Assembly (NCBI GenBank): GCA_025210475.1
Contig: JAOARW010000070.1
Span: 49,439-113,438, forward strand
Source of the DNA: Carboxylicivirga sp.
GTDB taxonomy: Bacteria > Bacteroidota > Bacteroidia > Bacteroidales > Marinilabiliaceae
Direction of reading: 5' to 3'
DNA: 64,000 nt
The translations under genes were made by a program, and so were the position numbers. The notes beneath the pieces are model-generated. The model searched no databases. It worked only from the letters and a program-made list of their open reading frames with translations, and was not told where the DNA came from. Below, piece by piece: positions 55,838 to 64,000 of this stretch (position 1 is the stretch's first letter; the number at the start of each line of letters is the position of its first letter).

Positions 55838-58315
55838 ATGAGAATTAATCCATTTAACAAACTTGCACATGGGCTATTGTTAATATTTACAATTGGCCTT
55901 ATGGCATCTTGCATAGATTCGGGTAATTTACTTGAATGCAAAACTTTTAGCTTAAGACTTGACGAAAACGGACGATTGACAGAATTACTGGATAAAAATT
56001 CCGGTAAAAATCGACTTATGAGCGGCGAGTCAATTTCTTTTTTAACGGTGGAAAGCGGTGGAGAAAACCATATGATTTCCAACTGGAAACGTTCAGGTAA
56101 TGTATTGAACTTTCGTTTTGATGGAATCGACGCTGACATCAAAGTTAAAGTTGAAAACAAAAAGGAGTACCTGACTTTCGAGATCATTGATTTAAACAGT
56201 ACCGAAAGAATAGATAAAGTTATTTGGGGACCTTATCAAGTCATACCCTCGGAGAAGATTGGTCAATCAATAGGTATAGCTTATGATGATGAGGTGGCAA
56301 TCGGCTTTATGGGGCTTAACCTAAAAAGCCGTGGCGGTTTTGAGAAATTGCACCGGGGAAGGTTTGGTAATGCCGCTCAAAGAATTGAGGGTGGTGCCAG
56401 CTTAAGCGGTTTTGTACGCGATCGCTCATATCACCGGATGGTGGATAACTGGGAACAGAAGCTAGGCCAGGCCGTACCCGTTAATGATAGTGATGCGGAA
56501 ATAACCGGAGCGAAGTTTGCCATGTATTGTACAGCGGCTGATCAATTAATTGGATTGATGGAGAAAATTGTTTTGCAGGAAAAACTACCGCACATTAAGA
56601 ATGGCGATACCTGGAATAAGATTTCCAAATACTCCACTTCGTCCAAGTTTATCATGTCTTATAATGTGAAGAACATCGATGACTGCATTGCATTGGCTAA
56701 AAAGGCCGGAATAAGCTGTGTCTATCATGGAGGAATATTCAAAACCTGGGGGACTTTTGAATTACATCCGCGTTATTTCCCCAATGGTTACCAGTCGGTG
56801 CGCGAGTGTTCTGAAAAAGCAGAGCAACAAGGGATTAATCTTGGGGCGCACACCTTAACCAATTTTATCACCACCAACGATCCATTGGTGAGTCCAAAGC
56901 CGCATTCGGGCTTGGTTAAGGCCGGTATCACCCAATTAAAGCAAGGAATATCAGATGCAGATACCGAGATTATATTACTGGATGAATCGATGCGCGCGGC
57001 TTATCACGAGCCCAATTTGCATAAGGTAAACCCACGCTGGCGCAAGCACACAGCTGTGCGTATTGGCGATGAAATTATTGAATACACGGTGGCCACAGCC
57101 GAAGGACAGTTGATATTAAAAGATTGCAAGCGAGGTGCGTTTGGAACCGAGGCGGTTGCTCACGAAAAAGGGGCAGAGGTGGCGCGCTTGATGTCACACG
57201 GGTACAAGGTGTTCTTTCCGGATATCCAGTTGCAGGACGAAATGGCCAAAAACCTGGCTAAATTCTTTAACGAAGCTCAGCTTAAACGCATTAGTTTCGA
57301 TGGTATCGAAGGTGGTTTGGCTTGTGGGCACGGAAGCTATGGCTCTGATCGTTTTGTAAAGGTTTTTTACGATCATTTGGATAATCCCAATATTGTAGCC
57401 AATTCATCGGATGTTACCCATTGGGGATGGCATTATTTTTCCAACGAAAGCTGGGGCGAGCCATGGACATCCAGTAACTTTAGAGAGGCTCACCTGGATC
57501 ACCGAATTAAGGTGCAGAAAGGTTTAAAGGAAGATTTGTTGCCAACGAAAATGGGGCAGTTCAGCATTAATAAGCGCACAACCAAGAAAGATATTGAATG
57601 GGTAATGGGCTTGTGTGCTGGTTACGATGCCGGTGTTGACTTTTACATCAGTCCGAATTTTGAAGCTATAAATGAAGAAGCAGCTGCCATTCTGGGGGAG
57701 ATCAAACGTTGGGAAACGGCCAGAATGAATGATCTGTTTACAGCAGAACAAAAAGAAAAGCTGCGCGATCCTTATACTTTTTATGCTTTGGAAGAGGCCG
57801 AAAATGGTGTCAGGCTTGTATTTATAGAGTCGTGGGCCCCGGAAGGAGGTAAGGCTGCCGGGATCGACGATTCTAACACGCTTCCTTCTGAGATATTAAA
57901 AAATAGCACCGATGCACCGGTTTCATTCGATTACAAGCACGTAAACATGACAACCGAACCGGGAATGCCAACATCAAGTAGCTGGGAATATTACTGTGCC
58001 GGAGAAAAGCAGAAACTGCATTATGCTATCCGTTTGCCCAAAGAAGCTAAAGAGAATGTTAAAGGCATCTATCTAAAAGTAGGAACGCAAAAATGTGAAA
58101 TGCCACTTACCCTGAAGCCGGGTGAATATTTGCTTAACAAAGGAAATACAACCATCCTGCATTGTGATGAGAAGCATACGGTATTGAAAAAAATAGCACT
58201 AGATGATGCCGCGCTGACGGTGAGTGAAGGCAAGAACCTGATTGAGTTTGATTACAAAGGTAAAGGCCGGGTGGCCGGGCCGGAGATGCTTGTGAATTTT
58301 CAAACGAAAAAATAA
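55838..58315 (+). CDS. Unclassified TIM-barrel lipoprotein, putative glycoside hydrolase
   Basis: I cannot place this 825-residue protein in a named family. The start at ATG 55838 gives a lipoprotein signal (lipobox LMASC, Cys about 25). An N-terminal beta-sandwich resembles that of retaining alpha-glycosidases (FSLRLDENGRLTELLDKNSG). A barrel (about 275-640) follows, with YHGGIFKTWGTFELHPRYF, GINLGAHTLTNFIT, RISFDGIEGGLACGHG (candidate acids D488 and E491) and YDAGVDFYISPNFEA. An inserted beta domain (about 360-450, RIGDEIIEYTVATAEGQLIL) and a C-terminal beta domain frame it. Context implies a glycosidase. Confidence 0.6.
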   Translation: MRINPFNKLAHGLLLIFTIGLMASCIDSGNLLECKTFSLRLDENGRLTELLDKNSGKNRLMSGESISFLTVESGGENHMISNWKRSGNVLNFRFDGIDADIKVKVENKKEYLTFEIIDLNSTERIDKVIWGPYQVIPSEKIGQSIGIAYDDEVAIGFMGLNLKSRGGFEKLHRGRFGNAAQRIEGGASLSGFVRDRSYHRMVDNWEQKLGQAVPVNDSDAEITGAKFAMYCTAADQLIGLMEKIVLQEKLPHIKNGDTWNKISKYSTSSKFIMSYNVKNIDDCIALAKKAGISCVYHGGIFKTWGTFELHPRYFPNGYQSVRECSEKAEQQGINLGAHTLTNFITTNDPLVSPKPHSGLVKAGITQLKQGISDADTEIILLDESMRAAYHEPNLHKVNPRWRKHTAVRIGDEIIEYTVATAEGQLILKDCKRGAFGTEAVAHEKGAEVARLMSHGYKVFFPDIQLQDEMAKNLAKFFNEAQLKRISFDGIEGGLACGHGSYGSDRFVKVFYDHLDNPNIVANSSDVTHWGWHYFSNESWGEPWTSSNFREAHLDHRIKVQKGLKEDLLPTKMGQFSINKRTTKKDIEWVMGLCAGYDAGVDFYISPNFEAINEEAAAILGEIKRWETARMNDLFTAEQKEKLRDPYTFYALEEAENGVRLVFIESWAPEGGKAAGIDDSNTLPSEILKNSTDAPVSFDYKHVNMTTEPGMPTSSSWEYYCAGEKQKLHYAIRLPKEAKENVKGIYLKVGTQKCEMPLTLKPGEYLLNKGNTTILHCDEKHTVLKKIALDDAALTVSEGKNLIEFDYKGKGRVAGPEMLVNFQTKK

Positions 58316-58378
58316 AGCCAAATAACTGGCCATTTAAAAAAGAATGGTACAAATTGAGTTAAACCTAAAGAAACGTTT

Positions 58379-61204
58379 ATGAAAAAGATATCAGCCATAC
58401 TATTGCTAACTGGCTTTACAATCGGCGTATGTGCACAACAAACTCTGCCGAAATACGATAAAGCAACGGTAACAGGAAAAAATGACTGGTTGGTAAAGCC
58501 CGTCACAAAAACAACCGAGTTGTATGAGGATGCCGATGGCTACCTGGTTCTATCCAATGGTATTGTGAGCAGAACCTTTGCAACCAATCCCAATGGAGCG
58601 ACGGTGGGATTGGAGCATTTGCAAACCAACGAATCATTTCTTCGGTCGGTGCGCCCCGAGGCAGAATTACAAATCGACGGCATGACCTTCGAGGTGGGAG
58701 GATTAAAGGGGCAACCCATTCATAACTACCTGTTACCGGAATGGCTGGACAAGATGACCACTAATCCATCGGCTTTTCAGTTGGTTAATTACGAAGTGGG
58801 ACCAACCAAAGAACGTTTCCCGTGGAAGAAAAGAATGGAATGGATGCCCAAGGATATGCCGTGGCCGGCTCCGGGTAAGGAATTGGTGTTCCATTACCGC
58901 CTGAATGATGAAGCTATTAAACGATTGGTGGCCACCATGGCTTCTGATGCCAATCGTTCGGTATTATTAAATGATCAGTTTGAAGCTTTATCGGATGATT
59001 GGAAACGCCATGAATCCGGGGCTCATGAGCGCAACTCTTTTATCAATGAGGGCAAGGCAGGCGAGATTATGGCTTTGGCCAATACAGCTGTTTATGCCGA
59101 GCGAAAATTGGATGCGGGTTCCAGCGTGTATATGGCAAAAATTAATCCGGGAACAGACAAGAGTGTTAGTTGGGGACCCGGCATCGGATTGGTATTTAAA
59201 AATCAGGTGGTAAAACTTAATTTGCGTCCCGGCCATCAGGAGTTTGGTTTTTACGATGGTGAGCATGAAACTCGTTTAAAAGGTATGAAGTCCGGTGAAG
59301 CAGTGTGGTTGCGACTGGAGCAAAAAGGTGAAACCATAATTGCTTCGTATTCATACAACCGAAAGAACTGGACACAGGTGGCCCAGGCATCAGTATCCGG
59401 GAAGAAAGCCTTTGAACTGCGGGTTGGTAAAATGGATTGGGCCGGTAAAAACAGCGATCATGGCGATAAAGGAGAACGTGGACGTTGCCTGGTGGAAGCG
59501 GTTGAAGTATTGGGAGAGGTGGCAGCAGGAGCCAAGGATGCCCAATTGAGCAACCTGAATTACCTTAAAGAATTAAAGGTGAGCGTTCATCATGAATTGT
59601 ACGATGGCCTGCCTGTGTTTTGTAAGTGGGTAAGCGTGGAAAACACTTCAGATCGGGAGATTCTTATCAATACATTTAAAAGCGAGATACTGGCAGCCAC
59701 AGAGCCCAAGAGTGTGGTTGACCCGAAAAATGCCTGGACAAAACCCAACATCACCATCGAAACCGATTATGTATTTGGTGGCATGTCCGACGAAAATGTG
59801 TATAATTCAAGTGTTGCCTGGAATAAAGATCCACAGTATAAAACGCAGGTTAACTACTCACGTGTCACACCATGTTTGCTCGAAGCTTATCCGAAGTATG
59901 GTCCTGAACAGGATCTTAAACCGGGCGAGGTTTTTGAGACTTTCCGTACCTGGGAACTGCTTAACGATAGCTGGGACAGGGAACGAAAAGGTTTGGCTCA
60001 TCGCAAAATGTTAAGGGCCATGGCGCCTTGGGTAACCGAGAATCCAATACTGATGCACGTTCGATCAGCAGATGATAAATCAGTTAAAAAAGCCATCGAT
60101 CAGTGTGCTGAAGTGGGTTTTGAAAAAGTCATCATGACCTTTGGCAGTGGTTTTAATGCCGAAGATGTTTCGAAGGGCAACCTCGACCGTATGAAAGCTC
60201 TGGCCGATTATGCCCACTCGAAAAACATTACCTTGGGTGGCTATTCATTGCTGGCCAGCCGTCGTGCACCTAAAGGCCATAATGTAATTATGCCCGAAGG
60301 CATGCGTCCTCGGTTTGGTAATTCACCTTGTATCGAGAGTCAGTGGGGACACGATTATTTCGATAAGCTGTATAAGTTATATGAATATACGGGACTGGAT
60401 AATTTTGAGCACGATGGCTCCTATCCGGGTGATGTGTGTGCCTCAACGGAACACCCCGGTCACAAAGGCTTAGAGGATTCGCAATGGAATCAATACCGAC
60501 GGATTACCGACTTTTACAAATGGTGCCGGGCAAAAGGCATTTACCTGAATGTACCCGATTATTATTTCTTAAGCGGAAGCAGCAAAACGGGTATGGGTTA
60601 CCGCGAAACCAATTGGTCGTTGCCACGTGAGCAGCAGGAGATTATTGAGCGACAGAATATTTACGATGGTACCTGGGAGAAAACGCCTTCCATGGGCTGG
60701 ATGTTTGTGCCATTGGTGCAATACCATGGAGGTGGAGCAGCAGCCACCATTGAGCCACTGAAAGAACATTTGCCGCATTACGGACAGCGAATGGCCAATT
60801 TGTTTGGTGCCGGAGTGCAGGCTTGTTACCGTGGTCCTCAGCTGTACGATGCCCCCGAAACAAAAGCATTGGTAAAGAAGTGGGTGGATTTTTATAAGCA
60901 GCACCGGGCCATTTTGGATGCAGACATAGTACATGTGCGCCGGGCCGATGGACGGGATTATGACGCCATCCTGCATGTGGACCCTGCCGGGGAAGAAAAA
61001 GGACTTTTAATGGTGTATAATCCTTTGAACGAACCGATACAGAAAATAATCAATGTGAATCTGTATTATACTGGTTTGGAGAAGAGTGCCACAATTAGTG
61101 AGCAGGGTGCCAAAGCAAAAAAACACAAACTGGATGGGCAGGGCAATGCAACAATTCAATTGAATATACCCGCCAAAGGCACCACCTGGTATGTGATAAA
61201 ATAA
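58379..61204 (+). CDS. Large clan GH-D-like putative glycosidase with inserted concanavalin-like domain
   Basis: Exported protein of 941 residues with a Sec signal (about 1-20, ending GVCAQ). The N-terminal beta-sandwich (NGIVSRTFATNPNGATVGLE) is split by a concanavalin/DUF1349-like domain at about 200-380 (LLNDQFEALSDDWKRHESG, GLVFKNQVVKLNLRPGHQ, SYNRKNWTQVAQASV). The barrel (about 550-840) has VIMTFGSGFNAEDVSKGN, D679 in LDNFEHDGSYPGDVCA as nucleophile candidate, and IYLNVPDYYFLSGSSKTG. The pattern is like alpha-galactosidase relatives, but standard GH27/GH36 signatures (DDGWQ, KxD) are absent. Last gene of the GH172-led unit; codon 1 lies 63 bases after the preceding stop. Confidence 0.6.
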   Translation: MKKISAILLLTGFTIGVCAQQTLPKYDKATVTGKNDWLVKPVTKTTELYEDADGYLVLSNGIVSRTFATNPNGATVGLEHLQTNESFLRSVRPEAELQIDGMTFEVGGLKGQPIHNYLLPEWLDKMTTNPSAFQLVNYEVGPTKERFPWKKRMEWMPKDMPWPAPGKELVFHYRLNDEAIKRLVATMASDANRSVLLNDQFEALSDDWKRHESGAHERNSFINEGKAGEIMALANTAVYAERKLDAGSSVYMAKINPGTDKSVSWGPGIGLVFKNQVVKLNLRPGHQEFGFYDGEHETRLKGMKSGEAVWLRLEQKGETIIASYSYNRKNWTQVAQASVSGKKAFELRVGKMDWAGKNSDHGDKGERGRCLVEAVEVLGEVAAGAKDAQLSNLNYLKELKVSVHHELYDGLPVFCKWVSVENTSDREILINTFKSEILAATEPKSVVDPKNAWTKPNITIETDYVFGGMSDENVYNSSVAWNKDPQYKTQVNYSRVTPCLLEAYPKYGPEQDLKPGEVFETFRTWELLNDSWDRERKGLAHRKMLRAMAPWVTENPILMHVRSADDKSVKKAIDQCAEVGFEKVIMTFGSGFNAEDVSKGNLDRMKALADYAHSKNITLGGYSLLASRRAPKGHNVIMPEGMRPRFGNSPCIESQWGHDYFDKLYKLYEYTGLDNFEHDGSYPGDVCASTEHPGHKGLEDSQWNQYRRITDFYKWCRAKGIYLNVPDYYFLSGSSKTGMGYRETNWSLPREQQEIIERQNIYDGTWEKTPSMGWMFVPLVQYHGGGAAATIEPLKEHLPHYGQRMANLFGAGVQACYRGPQLYDAPETKALVKKWVDFYKQHRAILDADIVHVRRADGRDYDAILHVDPAGEEKGLLMVYNPLNEPIQKIINVNLYYTGLEKSATISEQGAKAKKHKLDGQGNATIQLNIPAKGTTWYVIK

Positions 61205-61250
61205 TGGATTCTTATATAACCCCATAATTCACCTAAAAGAGGATGTTGAC

Positions 61251-61730
61251 CTGTAAGGCCAATACATAATAGCGCGGGGCGAAGAGCCCTGCGTAAGAAG
61301 TACAATAAAATAAAGCACTGAAGGTGCGCCACGTTATTAATACGTAAACATCTATAGGAATTTATGCTAACAAATAGATGAATTTCAAAATGCAAATCAT
61401 TACTATTCTGGTCTCCCTATTTTAGGGAGATTTAGAGGGTAAATTAATAACAACACGGCCTGAAAGACCAATACATAATAGCGCGGGGCGAAGAGCTCTG
61501 CGTAAGAAGTACAATAAAATAAAGCACTGAAGGTGCGCCACGTTATTAATACGTAAACATTTATAGGAATTTATGCTAACTAATAGATGAATTTCAAAAT
61601 GCAAATCATTACTATTCTGGTCTCCCTATTTTAGGGCGATTTAGAGGGTAAATTAATAACAACACGGCGTACAAGGCCAAAACATAACAGCACAGGGCTA
61701 GAAGCCCTGTGTTAACTGAAGGTGCGCCAC
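61251..61730 (+). repeat. 209-bp tandem direct repeat with hairpins (two units plus a partial third)
   Basis: Matching points are exactly 209 bases apart (AATACATAAT at 61261 and 61470; related AAAACATAAC at 61679). Units 1 and 2 differ at a handful of positions; the third stops after about 50 bases at GAAGGTGCGCCACA. Each unit begins with a GC-rich hairpin (GCGGGGC gaaga GCCCTGC in unit 1), then GCACTGAAGGTGC, then CTCCCTATTTTAGGGAG. It fills most of the non-coding gap (61205-61778) between the 941-residue gene and GH172. A solo copy lies at 50766. Confidence 0.9.
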
Positions 61731-61778
61731 ATGATAACTCATTTTAATGCTCACCCCATAATACAAATACTAACGAAA

Positions 61779-63449
61779 ATGAAAAAAAAATACACGTCCA
61801 TACTACTAAGCTTTGTTTTAGCCGGCTTTACATTAATGGCCCAAAATAAAGTAATAAACATGGAGTCGCTCCTGAACGAGATGACCAACAAAAGCAGTTT
61901 AAGCTATTTTCCAACACCGGCATATACCTGTAAACAGTTTTCGAGTTATTCGCGCGACTCAAAAACAAAAACAACAGCCAATGAAGACGGACAGTTTAAG
62001 CCGGCAAAAGGACGTGACTGGGGTGTGGGATGGTTCGAAAACCACGATTTCAGCCAATACATAAGAACTGAGACCAACAATGGACGAAAGGAAGATGTAA
62101 TGTTTGATGCGCAGGGGCCAGGTGCCATTGTACGTTTCTGGGCTACCTTTGGCGGGGTGCCCGATCAATATGGCGGAATCTACCGGGTATACATCGACGG
62201 CAATCCTGAGCCAGTGATTGAGATGCACAATAAAAATATGATTGGGGAAGCCGGATTGGTTGCTAAGCCCTTTTCATTTTTCGCACCGGAGAAGGCCGAA
62301 AATCCAACCTGGCGCGGACGAAACCTGATATTGCCCATTCCTTATGCCAAAAGTTGTAAAATTACCTACGACGGCGAGCATAAATACGCACATATCGGTG
62401 GCTGGCGCGGTCACTATTACCAGATTAATTACCGTACATATGAGTCGGGAGTAAAGGTGGAAAGTTTTACAAAACAAAGCATAAAGCAGTATAAGGAGGC
62501 GATAAAAACGGCTGGTGAGCAATTGATAAAAGATGAAAAACTGACTGCGAATTTAGATTTTAAGGAAATCACCATTCAGCCGGGGAAAGAGCACCGTGTT
62601 ATTCTGAAAGGCGAGAAGGCCATCAGTGAGTTAATGACACAGATCGATGCGGCTGATATCAATCAGGCCTTGCGATCAACGGTGTTAAGCATTGAGTTTG
62701 ATGGCAACCAAACCGTGTGGTGCCCCATTGGTCAATTTTTTGGAGTTGGTTACAAAGCATTGCCTCATCGCACCTATTACATAAAAGCAAACACAAAGGG
62801 GGAGATGCATGCATCATGGCTGATGCCATTTAAAAAGAAGGCGGTATTGCGCATCAAGAATCTGGGTGATCAGACAGTAAAGCTTAAAAAGCTGGATCTG
62901 CAAACAGAAGACTATGAGTGGAAAGCCAACAGCATGCACTTTTATGCCACTTGGAGAGAAACGAAGGATCTTAGCTCTGAGTTGCGAAGCGACTACAACT
63001 ATGTCAGTATTAAAGGCAAGGGCATTTTCGTGGGTGATAACCTGACCTTGTTTAACACTTTCCCCGATTCAACCGGCATTAACTGGTGGGGCGAAGGCGA
63101 TGAGAAGATATATGTGGATGGAGAGGACTTTCCCTCACATTTCGGAACAGGCACCGAAGACTATTACAGCTACGCCTGGTGTCGTCCGCAGAGCTTTTCG
63201 GCACCCAATGTGTCGCAACCCTGCGGCGAAGGAAATAAAACTCCGGGCCATACAAGTAATAACCGTTACCGCCTGTTGGATGCCATCCCTTTTACCACAG
63301 CCTTTCAGTTTGATATGGAGATATGGCACCCCTATCGCGCAGCTATGGATTATGCACCGGCCACCTTCTTTTATGCTTTACCCGGTGTAAGTTACAATGT
63401 AAAACCAATGCCGGAACAGGTCAGGAAAAAGGTGAAGATGGGAATTTAG
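61779..63449 (+). CDS. GH172 (DUF2961) exported enzyme, single-domain form
   Basis: Exported protein of 556 residues; ATG 61779 starts a clean Sec signal (MKKKYTSILLSFVLAGF, cleavage after LMAQ), while the upstream frame start at 61722 overlaps repeat DNA. Motifs: QGPGAIVRFWATFGGVPD, YIDGNPEPVIEM, LPIPYAKSCKITYDG, MHFYATWRETKD, WWGEGDEKIYVDGED with E439 and FGTGTEDYYSYAWC with E460; the 21-residue spacing fits my recollection of the catalytic pair in characterised GH172. It is a close relative of 52889-54967 but lacks the C-terminal sandwich and the lipobox, so it is probably periplasmic. Separate unit after the repeats. Confidence 0.88.
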   Translation: MKKKYTSILLSFVLAGFTLMAQNKVINMESLLNEMTNKSSLSYFPTPAYTCKQFSSYSRDSKTKTTANEDGQFKPAKGRDWGVGWFENHDFSQYIRTETNNGRKEDVMFDAQGPGAIVRFWATFGGVPDQYGGIYRVYIDGNPEPVIEMHNKNMIGEAGLVAKPFSFFAPEKAENPTWRGRNLILPIPYAKSCKITYDGEHKYAHIGGWRGHYYQINYRTYESGVKVESFTKQSIKQYKEAIKTAGEQLIKDEKLTANLDFKEITIQPGKEHRVILKGEKAISELMTQIDAADINQALRSTVLSIEFDGNQTVWCPIGQFFGVGYKALPHRTYYIKANTKGEMHASWLMPFKKKAVLRIKNLGDQTVKLKKLDLQTEDYEWKANSMHFYATWRETKDLSSELRSDYNYVSIKGKGIFVGDNLTLFNTFPDSTGINWWGEGDEKIYVDGEDFPSHFGTGTEDYYSYAWCRPQSFSAPNVSQPCGEGNKTPGHTSNNRYRLLDAIPFTTAFQFDMEIWHPYRAAMDYAPATFFYALPGVSYNVKPMPEQVRKKVKMGI

Positions 63450-63512
63450 TGATTAGTCCTTTATCAGTATAAAACAATGTAAACAAAATAGATTGCTTCA
63501 GGATTCTATCGT

Positions 63513-63818
63513 TTAATGACGATTGGGGTTCTGGAGCTTCTTTGTTTTTAAATAGATTGCTGTTACAATTAGCCAGGTAAGGAAACAATCAAGAATCAGG
63601 TTTGTGAGATACCATCCGGAGTTGGGAATCGGAAATTCAACCATAAATTCATGATAATAGATGAAGGGAAAACCGATTTTTAACTCATGAAAATCATTTA
63701 TTCTGTGCAGTGGCGAATTAATATGGAAGAGTACAGTTATAAACGATATGGAAAAGAAAATCAGAACCGATAATAACGTTCCTGCAAATAAATGTTTTGT
63801 CAAATTGTTGATTCTCAT
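63513..63818 (-). CDS. Small two-span membrane protein of unknown function
   Basis: Predicted inner-membrane protein of 101 residues. Two hydrophobic segments (about 10-31, LFAGTLLSVLIFFSISFITV, and 72-92, LTNLILDCFLTWLIVTAIYL) flank a hydrophilic loop with IGFPFIYYHEF and IPNSGWYL. The loop pattern is one I associate with small uncharacterised Bacteroidota membrane proteins. Convergent with the last GH172 gene and probably not part of the glycan locus. Confidence 0.65.
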   Translation of the reverse strand: MRINNLTKHLFAGTLLSVLIFFSISFITVLFHINSPLHRINDFHELKIGFPFIYYHEFMVEFPIPNSGWYLTNLILDCFLTWLIVTAIYLKTKKLQNPNRH

Positions 63819-64000
63819 AGCAAGTTATGTTTTTCATAAACTTTATCTTAAAGATAAACTCATTAGCGGGCACTTAAAACCCGCTGATTATTAATTGTTT
63901 ATTTTTAAGTTCTTTGACATTTTTGTAATCGTATTTTATAAGCACCTCTCTTACAGGAGTTTTGTCGAGTAGAGATATGCTGAGAATTTGTAGAATTTCG
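63819..64000. other. Non-coding right edge
   Basis: No gene. A 6-bp inverted repeat (AGCGGG / CCCGCT, 63865-63885) could be a weak hairpin; no T run follows. Confidence 0.4.

Noticed and set aside
60569..60976. 135-codon open frame on the minus strand
   Set aside because: Antisense to the 941-residue protein; no start signal or motif.
61251..61730. CRISPR array
   Set aside because: The units are 209 bp long with near-identical content throughout, not short repeats with unique spacers, and no cas genes are present.

Overview
The window looks like chromosomal DNA of a glycan-degrading member of the Bacteroidota, possibly a marine or anaerobic Marinilabiliales-type organism (lineage is inference). 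The evidence is two SusC/SusD pairs whose SusC proteins carry N-terminal STN domains, two ECF sigma/FecR pairs, a very high number of Sec/SPII lipoproteins, and a TTTG-N19-TAnnTTTG promoter ahead of the first sigma gene.

Region 1 (1-9.2 kb) is AT-rich, sparse and decaying. It holds the tail of an unidentified gene, two secreted retropepsin-like aspartic proteases (303-1235, 4041-5249), a membrane-tethered TlpA-like thioredoxin (1388-1999), an unidentified exported protein broken or varied at an A9 tract, a pseudogene of a COG3904/ClpP-like lipoprotein with a stop codon inside its lipobox, an intact IS4-type transposase, and a graveyard of IS5, IS1595 and AAA-ATPase (DUF4143) remnants. A tRNA-like 3' tail and a terminator close this region.

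Region 2 (9.2-63.5 kb) is one large polysaccharide utilisation locus. The left arm (+) runs ECF sigma, FecR, SusC, SusD, alkaline phosphatase, GH151-like, PI-PLC-like lipoprotein | DUF6786-like | GH43-like, GH20, GH151-like, GH29 | GH29, GH20 | a membrane-spanning LamG-AraC regulator. Bars mark internal terminators. The centre is on the minus strand: a GH172 (DUF2961) lipoprotein, then SusD, SusC, FecR and ECF sigma of a second uptake module. The right arm (+) runs GH89, GH29 | GH36-like | Tat-exported Gfo/Idh/MocA oxidoreductase | GH172, SGNH acetylesterase, an unclassified TIM-barrel lipoprotein, a 941-residue clan GH-D-like protein | 209-bp repeats | GH172. A small membrane protein on the minus strand ends the annotated part.

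Working model (inference): two TonB-dependent SusCD transporters, each switched on by its own sigma/anti-sigma pair, import a fucose-capped, N-acetylhexosamine-rich glycoconjugate. Mostly exo-acting periplasmic or surface lipoproteins trim it: alpha-L-fucosidases (three GH29 and two GH151-like), beta-N-acetylhexosaminidases (two GH20), alpha-N-acetylglucosaminidase (GH89), alpha-galactosidase-type enzymes and three GH172 enzymes. Phosphatase, phosphodiesterase-type and esterase functions may remove non-sugar decorations. No sulfatase, no recognised endo-glycanase, no SusE/F and no fucose catabolic gene is visible. A 16-bp palindrome (GCTAAAACGTTTTAGC) recurs upstream of three transcription units, which suggests a further layer of control by a regulator outside the window.
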